A stretch of DNA of 18,338 bases from JBHHXR01 sp046757205 (GCA_046757205.1 JBHHXR010000038.1:1-18338), one strand, 5' to 3'; positions 6,338 to 14,064 are shown, numbered from the stretch's first letter. Notes: generated by a model not told the origin, from the letters alone. Numbers and translations are program-made.

Positions 6338-7381
6338 TCAGCGCTTTCGTCTGCGGGAGGACCGCTTTTCAACCTTGCCGCGCGGCCGGGTCGCGCGGAT
6401 CACCTTGAAAGCGGAATCCTGTTCGGCGATTCTCCATTCCGCGAAGTTGCGCTCGAAAACGCTCTCGTAGGGCAATTGCCGGTTGGCCACGAAAATGGCC
6501 TCGCCCTGCGGTTTCAGAATGTGGGCCGCCGCCACGACGAATTGCGCGCCGAGTTCCGGATCCGCCGCCCGGCCTTCGTGGAAGGGCGGATTTGAGACCA
6601 CCAGATCGAAGATCTGCCGGCCGGACGACACTTCGTTCACATCGCTCCAGTGAAAGCCGGCCCTGGGGTCGGCGACGTTCCGGCGCGCCGCCGCCAGCGC
6701 CGCGTGATCGGCTTCAAAGAGATCGCAGCGCGTGATCGACGGGGCGCGCCTGAGCAGCTCGTACGACAGCCACCCCCATCCGGCCCCCAGATCGGCGGCG
6801 TCTCCCGAGGCGTTCGGGCTGAAATGCTCCGCCAGTCTGCGCGAGCCGCCGTCGACCCCGGCATGCCCGAACATTCCCGGTGCGGTAAGAAAGCCGTCTT
6901 TGTTGACCGTCGGCGCCGCGCCCTTCAGCCACGCCGCCATACCGTCGGGAAATCCTTCCAGCGGCCCGGTCACGCCCACCTTGCCGTGCCCCTTGGAGAA
7001 GATTTCCGGCACCGGCAACAGTTTCCGCAAATCCCGAAGAAGGCTGTCGATGCCGTCGGTCTTCTGGCCGTCCACGATCAGTTTCCCGCCCGGCTTCAGC
7101 ATCGAGCAACCGCGCGCCACCGTGCCCATGTTCAGTTTGCGGTTTCGCCCGGCCTCCACAATCACGCGGGAAAACCGGCCGTCGAGGACCGGGCGGGTCT
7201 CCAGACCGGCGCGGCTCAGGCGGTCGTGCTCGGGCCGGAATCCCTGCTCGCAGACCAGGTGGCCGGAAAACTCTTCGAGGCCGGCAAAGAGATGTGCGTT
7301 GAGAAATGCCGCGGCACCATCCGCGGCGGCGCCGGAAAGTTCTTCGCCGAGCACAGGCAGGAGGCGGTGATGTCTGGCCAT
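6338..7381 (-). CDS. rsmC: Class I SAM methyltransferase, RsmC-like (16S rRNA guanine-N2)
   Basis: This encodes 347 residues in two halves. The N-terminal domain has GFRPEHDRLSRAG and VDGQKTDGIDSL, typical of the degenerate first methyltransferase domain of RsmC. The C-terminal domain carries the SAM-binding DLGAGWGWLSYELL (from residue 197), an acidic residue at E223, and the catalytic VVSNPPFHEG (N264-PPF) of N2-guanine methyltransferases. RsmC makes m2G1207 of 16S rRNA in the 30S subunit; RlmG, with the same architecture, is the other candidate. The C-terminus ends in a basic patch (VEKRSSRRRKR), which fits RNA binding. The ATG at 7381 lacks a strong ribosome-binding site. It starts 22 bases after clpS, so the two are probably an operon. 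Confidence 0.8.
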   Translation of the reverse strand: MARHHRLLPVLGEELSGAAADGAAAFLNAHLFAGLEEFSGHLVCEQGFRPEHDRLSRAGLETRPVLDGRFSRVIVEAGRNRKLNMGTVARGCSMLKPGGKLIVDGQKTDGIDSLLRDLRKLLPVPEIFSKGHGKVGVTGPLEGFPDGMAAWLKGAAPTVNKDGFLTAPGMFGHAGVDGGSRRLAEHFSPNASGDAADLGAGWGWLSYELLRRAPSITRCDLFEADHAALAAARRNVADPRAGFHWSDVNEVSSGRQIFDLVVSNPPFHEGRAADPELGAQFVVAAAHILKPQGEAIFVANRQLPYESVFERNFAEWRIAEQDSAFKVIRATRPRGKVEKRSSRRRKR

Positions 7382-7403
7382 TCGGGGGCGGACGGAAACT
7401 CCG

Positions 7404-7736
7404 CTATTCCTTTTCCATCGTGCATTGCAGCGGGTGCTGGTTGCGGCGGGAGTAGTCCATCACCTGCGTGACCTTGGTTTCGGCGATCTCGTAGGTGAAG
7501 ACGCCGACAACCGCGACGCCCTTGCGGTGGACGGTCAGCATGACGTCGACCGCCTGCTGATGGGTGATGCCGAAAAACCGCTCGAGGACGTGCACGACGA
7601 ACTCCATCGGCGTGTAGTCGTCGTTCAGAAGAAGCACCTTGTAGAGCGGCGGTCTTGCCGTCTTTTGCTTCGTCTTGGTGACGACGGACGTTTCGCCGCC
7701 CTCGTGCCGTTCGTTGTCTGACGCCGTTATTCTCAT
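7404..7736 (-). CDS. clpS: ATP-dependent Clp protease adaptor ClpS
   Basis: This encodes 110 residues with a flexible N-terminal extension of about 30 residues and the ClpS core PPLYKVLLLNDDYTPMEFVVHVLERFF. N38, D39, D40 and H70 correspond to residues that hold the alpha-amino group of N-degron substrates. ClpS delivers proteins with bulky hydrophobic N-terminal residues to the ClpAP protease in the cytoplasm. Alphaproteobacteria often have more than one ClpS, so this may not be the only copy. GGTGA about seven bases before the ATG serves as ribosome-binding site. The usual neighbour clpA is not immediately downstream; rsmC follows instead. The gene lies 80 bases after the phasin terminator and has its own weak promoter candidate. 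Confidence 0.96.
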   Translation of the reverse strand: MRITASDNERHEGGETSVVTKTKQKTARPPLYKVLLLNDDYTPMEFVVHVLERFFGITHQQAVDVMLTVHRKGVAVVGVFTYEIAETKVTQVMDYSRRNQHPLQCTMEKE

Positions 7737-7789
7737 ACTCCGATCACCGTGCCGTCTGCCCGTCGCGTTCGAGTCGGCTTCGGACGCAG

Positions 7790-7818
7790 ACTATATATTC
7801 TACACGGAAAAAGAGAAA
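7790..7818 (-). promoter_or_regulatory. Weak clpS promoter candidate
   Basis: On the minus strand TATAGT (complement of 7790-7795) is a good -10 box. The -35 region 17 bases further is only TTTCTC and lies in the T tract of the phasin terminator. A start near 7783 would give a leader of about 46 bases. Confidence 0.3.
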
Positions 7819-7839
7819 AGGGGGCATCGGCCCCCTTTT
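7803..7839 (-). terminator. Strong Rho-independent terminator of the phasin gene
   Basis: A perfect 10-bp stem, AAAAGGGGGC (7816-7825) with GCCCCCTTTT (7830-7839), has a 4-base loop. On the minus strand it is followed by a T-rich run (complement of 7803-7819). It sits 31 bases past the phasin stop and separates that gene from clpS. Confidence 0.9.
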
Positions 7840-7870
7840 CAATCTGCGCGGTGTCGGTGGTTCGTCGGGA

Positions 7871-8329
7871 TCAGGCGGTAAAGCTCTTGACCACTTCGGT
7901 CGCCGCGGTGACGCGCGCGTTCACCGGCTCGACGATGTCCTTCGCGGCTGCCGCATAGATCTCGTTCAGTTTCGAGGTTTCCGAAACGAAGCCCTCGAAG
8001 ACGCTTTTTGCGTAGGCGGACTGTTTTTCGATGAACTCGGAGATGTTCTTCGCGCTCGCCATGTCTTTCGCCGCGGCGATGCTTTCGTCGAAGGTCTTCT
8101 TCGAATAGGCGGTCACTTCGGAGTTGATGCCTTCCACCGCCTTCGCGGCGATTTCCGACGATTTCACCAGTGCATCGACGTTTTTCTGCCCGAATTCGGA
8201 GACTTCCTCGAAACCCTTCGTCAGTTTCTCGATCTGCTCGCTGACCAGCATCTTCGCGTCCTTGGTGAAGGCTTCGGTTGCGTTCGCTGCCTGGCTTGCA
8301 GCGCTTGAAGTGCTCTTGGCAGTTGCCAT
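7871..8329 (-). CDS. Phasin family protein
   Basis: This encodes 152 residues, nearly all predicted helix, rich in Ala, Lys, Glu and Ser and without cysteine. Segments such as EQIEKLTKGFEEVSEFGQKNVDALVKSSEIAAKAVEG and the repeated aromatic-Ala heptads (KKTFDESIAAAKDMASA, YAKSVFEGFVSETSKLNEIY) match the phasin_2 family. Phasins coat polyhydroxyalkanoate granules and control their size; some members act as general chaperones. No PHA synthase, depolymerase or PhaR lies in the window, so the link to storage is by family only. AGAGGA lies seven bases before the ATG. The gene is a single-gene unit with a strong promoter and a strong terminator, which suggests abundant expression. Confidence 0.88.
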   Translation of the reverse strand: MATAKSTSSAASQAANATEAFTKDAKMLVSEQIEKLTKGFEEVSEFGQKNVDALVKSSEIAAKAVEGINSEVTAYSKKTFDESIAAAKDMASAKNISEFIEKQSAYAKSVFEGFVSETSKLNEIYAAAAKDIVEPVNARVTAATEVVKSFTA

Positions 8330-8382
8330 GACTTGATCCTCTCAGTTTCACCTGCCCCGCAGGCGTAAAATTCCGATGCCAT

Positions 8383-8411
8383 AAAATAGGTATTATGGTG
8401 CGGTGCGTCAA
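8383..8411 (-). promoter_or_regulatory. Phasin gene promoter
   Basis: On the minus strand TTGACG (complement of 8406-8411), a 17-base spacer and TATTTT (complement of 8383-8388) form a near-consensus housekeeping promoter. The start would be near 8376, giving a leader of about 47 bases. This is the best promoter I can see in the window. Confidence 0.65.
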
Positions 8412-8437
8412 GACATTTTTGTGCACTGCGGTATAAA
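8410..8437 (+). promoter_or_regulatory. Candidate promoter of the D-Ala-D-Ala carboxypeptidase gene
   Basis: AAGACA (8410-8415), a 16-base spacer and TATAAA (8432-8437) point toward the carboxypeptidase gene. The leader would be about 150 bases. Its -35 box overlaps that of the divergent phasin promoter by two bases. Confidence 0.45.
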
Positions 8438-8592
8438 TCCTGGGGACGCCGGGTAACACTGACAAAATCCGCCTGAATTCATTGCGAAAATGTGTTTGCG
8501 GCAATTCTGTCGCGTGTTACGGTCCGCGCAATCAACGAACGGGCCGCGCAAGAACCGGTCCCGGAGGCAGTAGACAGGCGTCGGAGTAACCG

Positions 8593-9984
8593 ATGGTCAG
8601 GCAGGCACTGTGCGGCGTTCTTGCCGTGCTGATCTTCCAGATTTGCGCACCCCAGGGACAGGCGGCGCCCCATGCGGCATTGGTCATGGATGCGCGCAAC
8701 GGCAGGATTCTTTACGAGAAGAACGCGGACAGGCGGCTGCACCCGGCCTCGCTCACCAAGATGATGACGCTGTACATCGTCTTTCAGGAGATAGAGGCAG
8801 GCCGCCTTTCGCTGAACCAGAAGGTCAGGATAACCCGCGCCGCCGCCGCCAGGCCAGCGTCGAGGCTCGGCCTGAAGACCGGCCAGAAAGTCACCATCCG
8901 CGATCTCGTCCGCGGGGCGGCGGTCAAGTCGGCCAATGACGCCGCGACGGCTCTCGCGGTGGCGGTGTCCGGCAGCGAGTCCGCATTCGCCAGGAAGATG
9001 ACCGAAACCGCAAAGGCGATGGGTTTGAACCGGACGACTTTCAGGAACGCGTCGGGCCTGACGCAAAACGGCCATCTGTCATCGGCCAGGGACATGGCCT
9101 TGCTCGGGCGGAGGCTGTTCTTCGACTTTCCCGACTACTACAACCTGTTCAGCCGCAGAACGACGGTCGCGGCGCGGCGCACGGTCTACAATACCAACCG
9201 CAAGTTCCTTGCCGCCTATCGCGGCGCGGACGGGATAAAGACCGGCTACACTGCGGCCGCCGGCTACAACCTTGTCGCGTCGGCGCGCCGCGGAAGGGAG
9301 CGGATCATCGCCGTCGTGTTCGGCGCCAGATCGACGTCGGCGCGTAACGCGGAAGTGGCCCGCCTGCTTGATCTCGGCTTTCGCAAGGCGCCCGGCCGGG
9401 TCGCGGTGGTGCCGCCGGAGCGCCTGCGTTTTCCGGGCGATACCGTGCTCGCCTCCAGCCCCAGGCCGCGTCCGCGACCGGTCATGAGCGTCGTGGCCAT
9501 GGCGCGAAATGTTGCCGGGGAAGCACCGCGGAGCCCAGGTGACTCACCGACGTCCGGGGAAATGGCCGCGGCCGTCGCCGGCGCGATTGAGGCCGCACTG
9601 GTCGAGGACAGCCGCGTGTCGGCGAGCGTTCCGCCGGTTTCACGTCATCCGCGCCCGCGCCGATTGACCGCACGGAGAATCGCCGCCGCCAGGCCGGCGG
9701 AGTCCGGCGCCGGGAACGGGCCGGCCTCGCCTTCGGGGAAATGGTCCGTTCAACTCGGTGCCTTTTCCACCCGCTCACAGGCCGAGCGCCTGCTGCTCAA
9801 GACCGCCCTTCAGGACCTCGAGTCGTTTGACGGTGCGCTCCGGACCATCGTGAAGACGCAGGTGCGCGGGACGCCGATGTATCGTGCGAGATTCGTCGGT
9901 CTGAGCCGGGACAACGCGCAGAAGGCCTGTGCCAGACTCAAGGCCCGGGCCAGCCAGTGCACCGCCATCGCGCCGGGTTCCTGA
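8593..9984 (+). CDS. D-alanyl-D-alanine carboxypeptidase (peptidase S11) with C-terminal SPOR domain
   Basis: This encodes 463 residues. A signal peptide (hydrophobic to about residue 18, likely cut after QAA near 25) exports it to the periplasm. The S11 domain (about 26-275) has all three penicillin-binding motifs: S53-LTK56, S113-A-N115 and K216-T-G218. It removes the terminal D-Ala of peptidoglycan pentapeptides and so limits cross-linking. Residues 285-380 form a disordered linker rich in Pro, Arg, Ala and Ser. Residues 383-458 (SGKWSVQLGAFSTRSQAE onward) are a SPOR domain, which binds glycan strands stripped of stem peptides at division sites, so septal localisation is likely. GGAGTAA precedes the ATG. 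The gene converges on ugd with four bases between stops. It resembles DacA-type PBPs, but I do not assign a symbol. Confidence 0.92.
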   Translation: MVRQALCGVLAVLIFQICAPQGQAAPHAALVMDARNGRILYEKNADRRLHPASLTKMMTLYIVFQEIEAGRLSLNQKVRITRAAAARPASRLGLKTGQKVTIRDLVRGAAVKSANDAATALAVAVSGSESAFARKMTETAKAMGLNRTTFRNASGLTQNGHLSSARDMALLGRRLFFDFPDYYNLFSRRTTVAARRTVYNTNRKFLAAYRGADGIKTGYTAAAGYNLVASARRGRERIIAVVFGARSTSARNAEVARLLDLGFRKAPGRVAVVPPERLRFPGDTVLASSPRPRPRPVMSVVAMARNVAGEAPRSPGDSPTSGEMAAAVAGAIEAALVEDSRVSASVPPVSRHPRPRRLTARRIAAARPAESGAGNGPASPSGKWSVQLGAFSTRSQAERLLLKTALQDLESFDGALRTIVKTQVRGTPMYRARFVGLSRDNAQKACARLKARASQCTAIAPGS

Positions 9985-9988
9985 GCCG

Positions 9989-11290
9989 CTATCTGCCGAC
10001 CGAAACGTAGTCGAAACCGGCGTTCCTTGCGTCTCCGGGCTCGTAGATATTTCGCAGATCGGCCATTCGCGGTGTCCGCATTTCGGCCGAAAGCCGGTGC
10101 AGGTCGAGCGCCCTGAACTCGTTCCACTCCGTCAGGATGATCACGGCGTCAGCGCCGCTCGACGCCGAATAGGCGTCACGGTGCCAGCTCACGCCCGGCA
10201 GCAGCGCCTCGCCTTCCTTGCGCCCCTGCGGGTCGGTGACGCGGACCTCGGCGCCGGCGCCGACAAGGGCCGGAACGATGACCAGCGAGGGCGCGTCGCG
10301 CATGTCGTCGGTATTGGGCTTGAAGGTGACGCCGAGAACCGCGATGCGCTGGCCGTTGATGCTTTCGCCGCACAGTTCGAGCACCTTGTCCACCATCGCC
10401 CGCTTGCGCGCCTCGTTGACCTTGATCACGGTCTCGATGATCTCCACCGGCGAAGCGTGATCCTGGCCGATGCGCGCCAGCGCCTTGGTGTCCTTGGGAA
10501 AGCACGAGCCGCCATAGCCCGGACCGGCGTGCAGGAACTTGTTGCCGATGCGGTTGTCCAGCCCCATGCCGCGCGCCACGTCCTTGATGTTGGCGCCGGT
10601 CCGCTCGCATAGCGCGGCGATTTCGTTGATGAAGGTGATCTTGGCGGCAAGAAAGGCGTTGGCGGCGTATTTGGTCATCTCCGCCGATTCCAGATCGGTG
10701 AAGATCACCGGCGCTTCGCGGAGGTAGAGCGGGCGGTAGATATTTGCCATGACCGCGCGCGCGCGTTCGCTTTCAGCGCCGACAACGATCCGGTCAGGGC
10801 GCATGAAGTCGTCGATCGCGGCACCCTCGCGCAGGAATTCGGGGTTGGAGGCGACGTCGAACTCGGCGTCCGGCACGGCGTCGCAGACGATCCGGGCGAC
10901 CGCGCGGTTGGTGCTCACCGGGACCGTCGATTTCGTCACAACGAGGGTGTACCCGGTGAGAGCGCGGGCGATTTCCTCGGCGGCCGCGTAGACATAGGTG
11001 AGATCGGCGTGGCCGTCGCCGCGCCGCGTGGGCGTGCCGACGGCGATGAACACCGCGTCGGCGTTCGCTACCGCGTCCTTCAGATCGGTAGTGAAGCTCA
11101 GCCGGCCGGCCGCGGCGTTCTTGGCGAGCATGGTGTCGAGGCCCGGCTCGAATATCGGAACCTCGCCGTTCCTGAGCATTTCAACCTTTTCGGCAACCTT
11201 GTCGACACAGACGACATCGTGTCCGAAATCGGAGAAACAGACACCGGAAACCAGACCGACATAGCCTGTTCCGATCATGGCAACCTTCAT
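9989..11290 (-). CDS. ugd: UDP-glucose 6-dehydrogenase
   Basis: This encodes 433 residues, full length for the bacterial family. GTGYVGLVSG (8-17) is the NAD-binding loop, and EFLREG and GYGGSCFPKD carry the catalytic elements, with C263 as the thiohemiacetal nucleophile and K267 nearby. VTFKPNTDDMRDAPS is the conserved C-terminal UDP-binding part. It oxidises UDP-glucose twice with NAD+ to UDP-glucuronate, the precursor of acidic exopolysaccharide, LPS sugars or glucuronolipids. The closely related GDP-mannose dehydrogenase is the main alternative and is less likely given the motifs. AGGAGAG lies just before the ATG. The gene starts 39 bases after mipZ with no clear terminator between, so it is probably co-transcribed with it. 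No polysaccharide genes accompany it here. Confidence 0.95.
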   Translation of the reverse strand: MKVAMIGTGYVGLVSGVCFSDFGHDVVCVDKVAEKVEMLRNGEVPIFEPGLDTMLAKNAAAGRLSFTTDLKDAVANADAVFIAVGTPTRRGDGHADLTYVYAAAEEIARALTGYTLVVTKSTVPVSTNRAVARIVCDAVPDAEFDVASNPEFLREGAAIDDFMRPDRIVVGAESERARAVMANIYRPLYLREAPVIFTDLESAEMTKYAANAFLAAKITFINEIAALCERTGANIKDVARGMGLDNRIGNKFLHAGPGYGGSCFPKDTKALARIGQDHASPVEIIETVIKVNEARKRAMVDKVLELCGESINGQRIAVLGVTFKPNTDDMRDAPSLVIVPALVGAGAEVRVTDPQGRKEGEALLPGVSWHRDAYSASSGADAVIILTEWNEFRALDLHRLSAEMRTPRMADLRNIYEPGDARNAGFDYVSVGR

Positions 11291-11329
11291 GGCGCTCTCC
11301 TAGATACGCGGCCTTTTCCGGCCCTTACA

Positions 11330-12139
11330 CTAAAACGCCGGCACGACGCCCGGCAGATTCAGGGCCTTTACCAGATTTCGCACCTCCTGTCTGGCGGCAA
11401 TGTTGGAAAGCGTCAACGAAGCCGGGTCGGTTTCGGGAAGATCAAGAAGAGTGAGGCCGTTTAGAAACAATTCGCGGAAGATGACGCGCTCGCTGAAACC
11501 CGGAACGATGCGAAAACCGATGCGCGGGCCGAGTTCCGCCAGCGCGTCGGCCAGGCGCCGCTTGTTGCGGGCCTCGAGCGTGGACATCCTGTTGCGCATG
11601 ACGACCCAGTCGAGCGGCTTCAGCCCTGCGGCGGCCCGCACCTTCCGCGCCTGCCAGACGCCCTCGGCATAGATCGAGGGTCCCTGGATATGATTGTTCT
11701 CGGGATCGACCCGCGCCAGCAGGTCGAAATCCACCAGGCTGTCGTTCATCGGCGTGATCAGCGTATCGGCCGCCGAATGCGCCATTTCCGAATACCGGCT
11801 GTGGGTTCCCGGGCAATCGATGACGATGAAGTCATTGTCCGAGAACAGGGTTCGCAGCGCCCTGGCGAAATTCTTTTCCTCCTCGGCGTGTGCGGCGGCG
11901 GCGCTGTCGAGCTTGCTCGGAACCAGCGCATATTTCCTGGGCATGTGCAGAAGGTGCCCGGTTCGGGTGATGTAGCCGGCGCGATTGTCGATGTAACGTC
12001 CGAGACTCTGCTGGCGCAGGTCGAGGTCGATGACGGCGACGCGATGACCGCTGCGCAGCAGCGCGGTGGTCAGATGCATGGCGGTCGTCGACTTGCCCGA
12101 ACCGCCCTTCTCGTTCCCCAGAACGATCAAATGCGCCAT
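11330..12139 (-). CDS. mipZ: Division-plane positioning ATPase MipZ
   Basis: This encodes 269 residues of the ParA/MinD superfamily. The deviant Walker A loop EKGGSGKSTTAMHL holds the signature K11 and K16. VIDLDLRQQSLGRYIDNR follows, and VIDCPGTHSRYSEMAHSAADTLITPMNDSLVDFDLL is the Walker B and switch region characteristic of MipZ rather than ParA. In Caulobacter MipZ forms bipolar gradients by binding ParB near the origin and inhibits FtsZ assembly, confining the ring to midcell; that role is inferred here by family. The protein ends with the conserved RNLVKALNLPG. AGGAGAA is seven bases before the ATG. It lies 87 bases downstream of rpmE beyond a hairpin and 39 bases upstream of ugd. Confidence 0.93.
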   Translation of the reverse strand: MAHLIVLGNEKGGSGKSTTAMHLTTALLRSGHRVAVIDLDLRQQSLGRYIDNRAGYITRTGHLLHMPRKYALVPSKLDSAAAAHAEEEKNFARALRTLFSDNDFIVIDCPGTHSRYSEMAHSAADTLITPMNDSLVDFDLLARVDPENNHIQGPSIYAEGVWQARKVRAAAGLKPLDWVVMRNRMSTLEARNKRRLADALAELGPRIGFRIVPGFSERVIFRELFLNGLTLLDLPETDPASLTLSNIAARQEVRNLVKALNLPGVVPAF

Positions 12140-12167
12140 CGGGAAATTCTCCTGCCGCGAACGTCAA

Positions 12168-12188
12168 ACGCGCCCGCTCGGGGGCGCG
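12168..12188 (-). terminator. Hairpin terminator after rpmE
   Basis: CGCGCCC (12170-12176) pairs with GGGCGCG (12182-12188) around a 5-base loop. Reading on the minus strand, TTTGACGTT follows. The T run is short, so some transcription may read through into mipZ. Confidence 0.5.
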
Positions 12189-12226
12189 CCGTAATGTTTA
12201 TCCGAATGCCGCGGTGTCGGAAAGCG

Positions 12227-12448
12227 TCAGAAGCCGAGACCTTCGTATTTCTTCTTGAATCTCGACACCCTGCCGCCGGTATCGATGAGCCTCTGCGCGC
12301 CGCCTGTCCAGGCCGGATGCGAGTTCGGGTCGATTTCGAGCGACAGCGTTTCGCCCTCCGACCCGTATGTCGATTTCATCTGGATGATGGTGCCGTCCGT
12401 CATCTTCACGTCGATAACGTGATAATCGGGGTGAATGCCTTTTTTCAT
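12227..12448 (-). CDS. rpmE: 50S ribosomal protein bL31
   Basis: This encodes 73 residues, starting MKKGIHPDYHVIDVKMTDG and ending FKKKYEGLGF, the usual alphaproteobacterial bL31. The zinc-binding CxxC cysteines of classical L31 are absent, and there is no cysteine at all, so this is a zinc-independent form, which is common in this class. bL31 bridges the central protuberance of the 50S subunit and the 30S head. GGAGCG upstream of the ATG acts as ribosome-binding site. It appears to have its own promoter about 90 bases upstream and a terminator 39 bases downstream. Confidence 0.96.
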   Translation of the reverse strand: MKKGIHPDYHVIDVKMTDGTIIQMKSTYGSEGETLSLEIDPNSHPAWTGGAQRLIDTGGRVSRFKKKYEGLGF

Positions 12449-12787
12449 GTCTCGCGCTCCAAGCTGCCGGTGCAGCGATCGCCGAGCGCCTGGCGCGGCC
12501 CGTTACGCATCGCAAACCGGTCGGAAAACTGAAGCCCGGCGTATAGCCAGTTTCCCGTCCGGCGGCAAGGATTTTGACGGCCGTTCGCGGGCCATGCCCG
12601 ATCTGCCAAGTTTTCGCCATAATTGTGACAAATTCGGAACAAAGGCCGATGCGAAAGTGGCGCCATTAACAAGTGTGGGGGCTATCGGGAAATCTCGCCG
12701 GCCTTTTTCAGAGTAGCCGGCGGTTGGCGCTTCATCGGCGTCGACCGCCGACGACCGCAGCTTCCGGGCAGGGACGTTGCCGGCGGT
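12449..12787. other. 339-base intergenic region between the membrane protein gene and rpmE
   Basis: This is the longest gap in the window. It holds the predicted rpmE promoter and leader in its left part, an AT-richer patch near 12610-12645, and inverted repeats of GCCGGC (12697-12702 and 12716-12721) and GACCGCCG (12743-12750 with 12781-12788). One of these may help end the transcript of the membrane protein gene, but none has a proper T tract. I see no credible gene in it. Confidence 0.6.
12540..12568 (-). promoter_or_regulatory. Candidate rpmE promoter
   Basis: On the minus strand TTGCCG (complement of 12563-12568), a 17-base spacer and TATACG (complement of 12540-12545) resemble a housekeeping promoter, each box matching consensus at four of six positions. 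The start would fall near 12533, giving a leader of about 85 bases. Confidence 0.45.
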
Positions 12788-14014
12788 CTAGCGGGACGAG
12801 GGATTTTCGGAATCTCCGCTCTCGATCAGTTTTTCAAACCAGTCTTCGCCGGCCCCGGTCCGGTCCGCGTCCGCTTCCCCGGCGTCTTCATCCGATCCGG
12901 TTTCCGTCAGGGCGCGAAACGGAACGACGCGCGGGCCGTCACCGGCGCCGTGCTCCGCATTGCCGCCGCCGCGCTGATCCGTGTCGCGGGCACCGATCCT
13001 CTTTCGCAGCGGCACGACCGAGCCGTCTTCATCATCGGGCGGGGCGGCGGCCGACCGCGCGGGCAAACCTGTGGCAGGCGCGGATTTCCGGACCTGCCGG
13101 GCCGCCTTCATCCGTTCGTGCAGTATCGACGCCAGGTCGGGCTTTTCCTCTTCGGGAATGTTCGCGGCCAGTTCCGCCATCATCGCCTTGTGTTCCCGCT
13201 CCACGTCGGCGACCGTCAGCGCGTAGGCCTTGGCCTTGGCGGCGGACAGCAGGCAGGCGCACCACAACAGATAGCCGGCGATGCCCCCCAGCACCGACAA
13301 CGGCAGATCCGCGACGTCGCCCGCCGTCGCCCGCAAGCCGCCCAGAAGCAATGTGCCAACGATAACAGGGGCCAAAAGAAAGATGGCGGTGGTGCCGAAC
13401 AGATATCCGAACCTGCGGCCGAGGCCCCACAGAACATCCTGCCCCGGCGAGCGTACCGCGGCAGAGGCCGCGGTAACCGCCATCGACACGCCGTTGGCGC
13501 CGTTGAGAAGGCAAAACCCCAAGGCGAAAAAACTGGCCAAGACCAGGGGTGTATCCCGAAGAATCCCGAGGAGAGAGAAAAGGCCCTCGCGGGTCTTGAT
13601 GTCCAGTCCCTCGCGGAAACGGTCGATGAACTGCGCATCGAACGCAAGGAGATAGGCCAGGGAAACACCGGCGCCGAAGAGGACCACGAAGAAGCTGATG
13701 AACATCAGGTTGAATCGCATCATGCGAAACAGCGCGGTGGCCAGCGTGCCGATATTGGGAGGTCCGCTGGCCTCGAGGGCGACGAGACCGGCGCGAATGG
13801 AGCTGAGGTAGAGAAACAGCAGCGTCGGCACGAACAGTATGATCGCCACGAGAACCGCGACCAGGATCAGGTTGTGTTCGGGCAGCGGCAGGGAAAACAG
13901 GAAGTGGAATCCGAGATAGAACGCGTAGATGACGACGGCGGAAACCACCGCCATGCGCAGCGCCACGCTGACGGAAAGGCCCAGAGACGAAAGAACAAAC
14001 CGGGCGAATGACAT
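12788..14014 (-). CDS. Six-helix inner-membrane protein of unknown function
   Basis: This encodes 408 residues that I do not recognise as a named family. Hydrophobic segments lie near 17-42, 49-71, 102-125, 154-180, 204-228 and 236-259, suggesting six membrane helices with a large polar C-terminal tail (260-408). The tail starts with a charged helical part (ADVEREHKAMMAELAANIPEEEKPDLASILHERMKAARQVRK) and then becomes disordered, with two similar short patches, SVVPLRKR and RVVPFRAL. It ends in a strongly acidic stretch (ETGSDEDAGEADAD) and DWFEKLIESGDSENPSSR. The tail is probably cytoplasmic and may be a protein-docking region. AGGA eight bases before the ATG supports the start. It lies alone between the rplS terminator and rpmE. 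No catalytic or transport motif is visible. Confidence 0.85.
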   Translation of the reverse strand: MSFARFVLSSLGLSVSVALRMAVVSAVVIYAFYLGFHFLFSLPLPEHNLILVAVLVAIILFVPTLLFLYLSSIRAGLVALEASGPPNIGTLATALFRMMRFNLMFISFFVVLFGAGVSLAYLLAFDAQFIDRFREGLDIKTREGLFSLLGILRDTPLVLASFFALGFCLLNGANGVSMAVTAASAAVRSPGQDVLWGLGRRFGYLFGTTAIFLLAPVIVGTLLLGGLRATAGDVADLPLSVLGGIAGYLLWCACLLSAAKAKAYALTVADVEREHKAMMAELAANIPEEEKPDLASILHERMKAARQVRKSAPATGLPARSAAAPPDDEDGSVVPLRKRIGARDTDQRGGGNAEHGAGDGPRVVPFRALTETGSDEDAGEADADRTGAGEDWFEKLIESGDSENPSSR

Positions 14015-14064
14015 GGCGCGTTCCTAGCTGGCCCAACATTGCCACGCCCCCAGTGCCTCAGTTT

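Noticed and set aside
12445..12672. A 75-residue minus-strand ORF ending in an ATGA overlap with the rpmE start
   Set aside because: It begins with TTG, its codon choice is unlike its neighbours, and the predicted rpmE promoter lies inside it. The ATGA overlap is probably chance.
12743..12788. GACCGCCG/CGGCGGTC inverted repeat at the end of the membrane protein gene
   Set aside because: The 30-base loop and missing T run make it a poor terminator, and such repeats are common in GC-rich DNA.
12950..14011. Long plus-strand open frame opposite the membrane protein gene
   Set aside because: Low-complexity Arg/Gly/Glu translation. The minus frame has clean membrane helices, a ribosome-binding site and a proper start.
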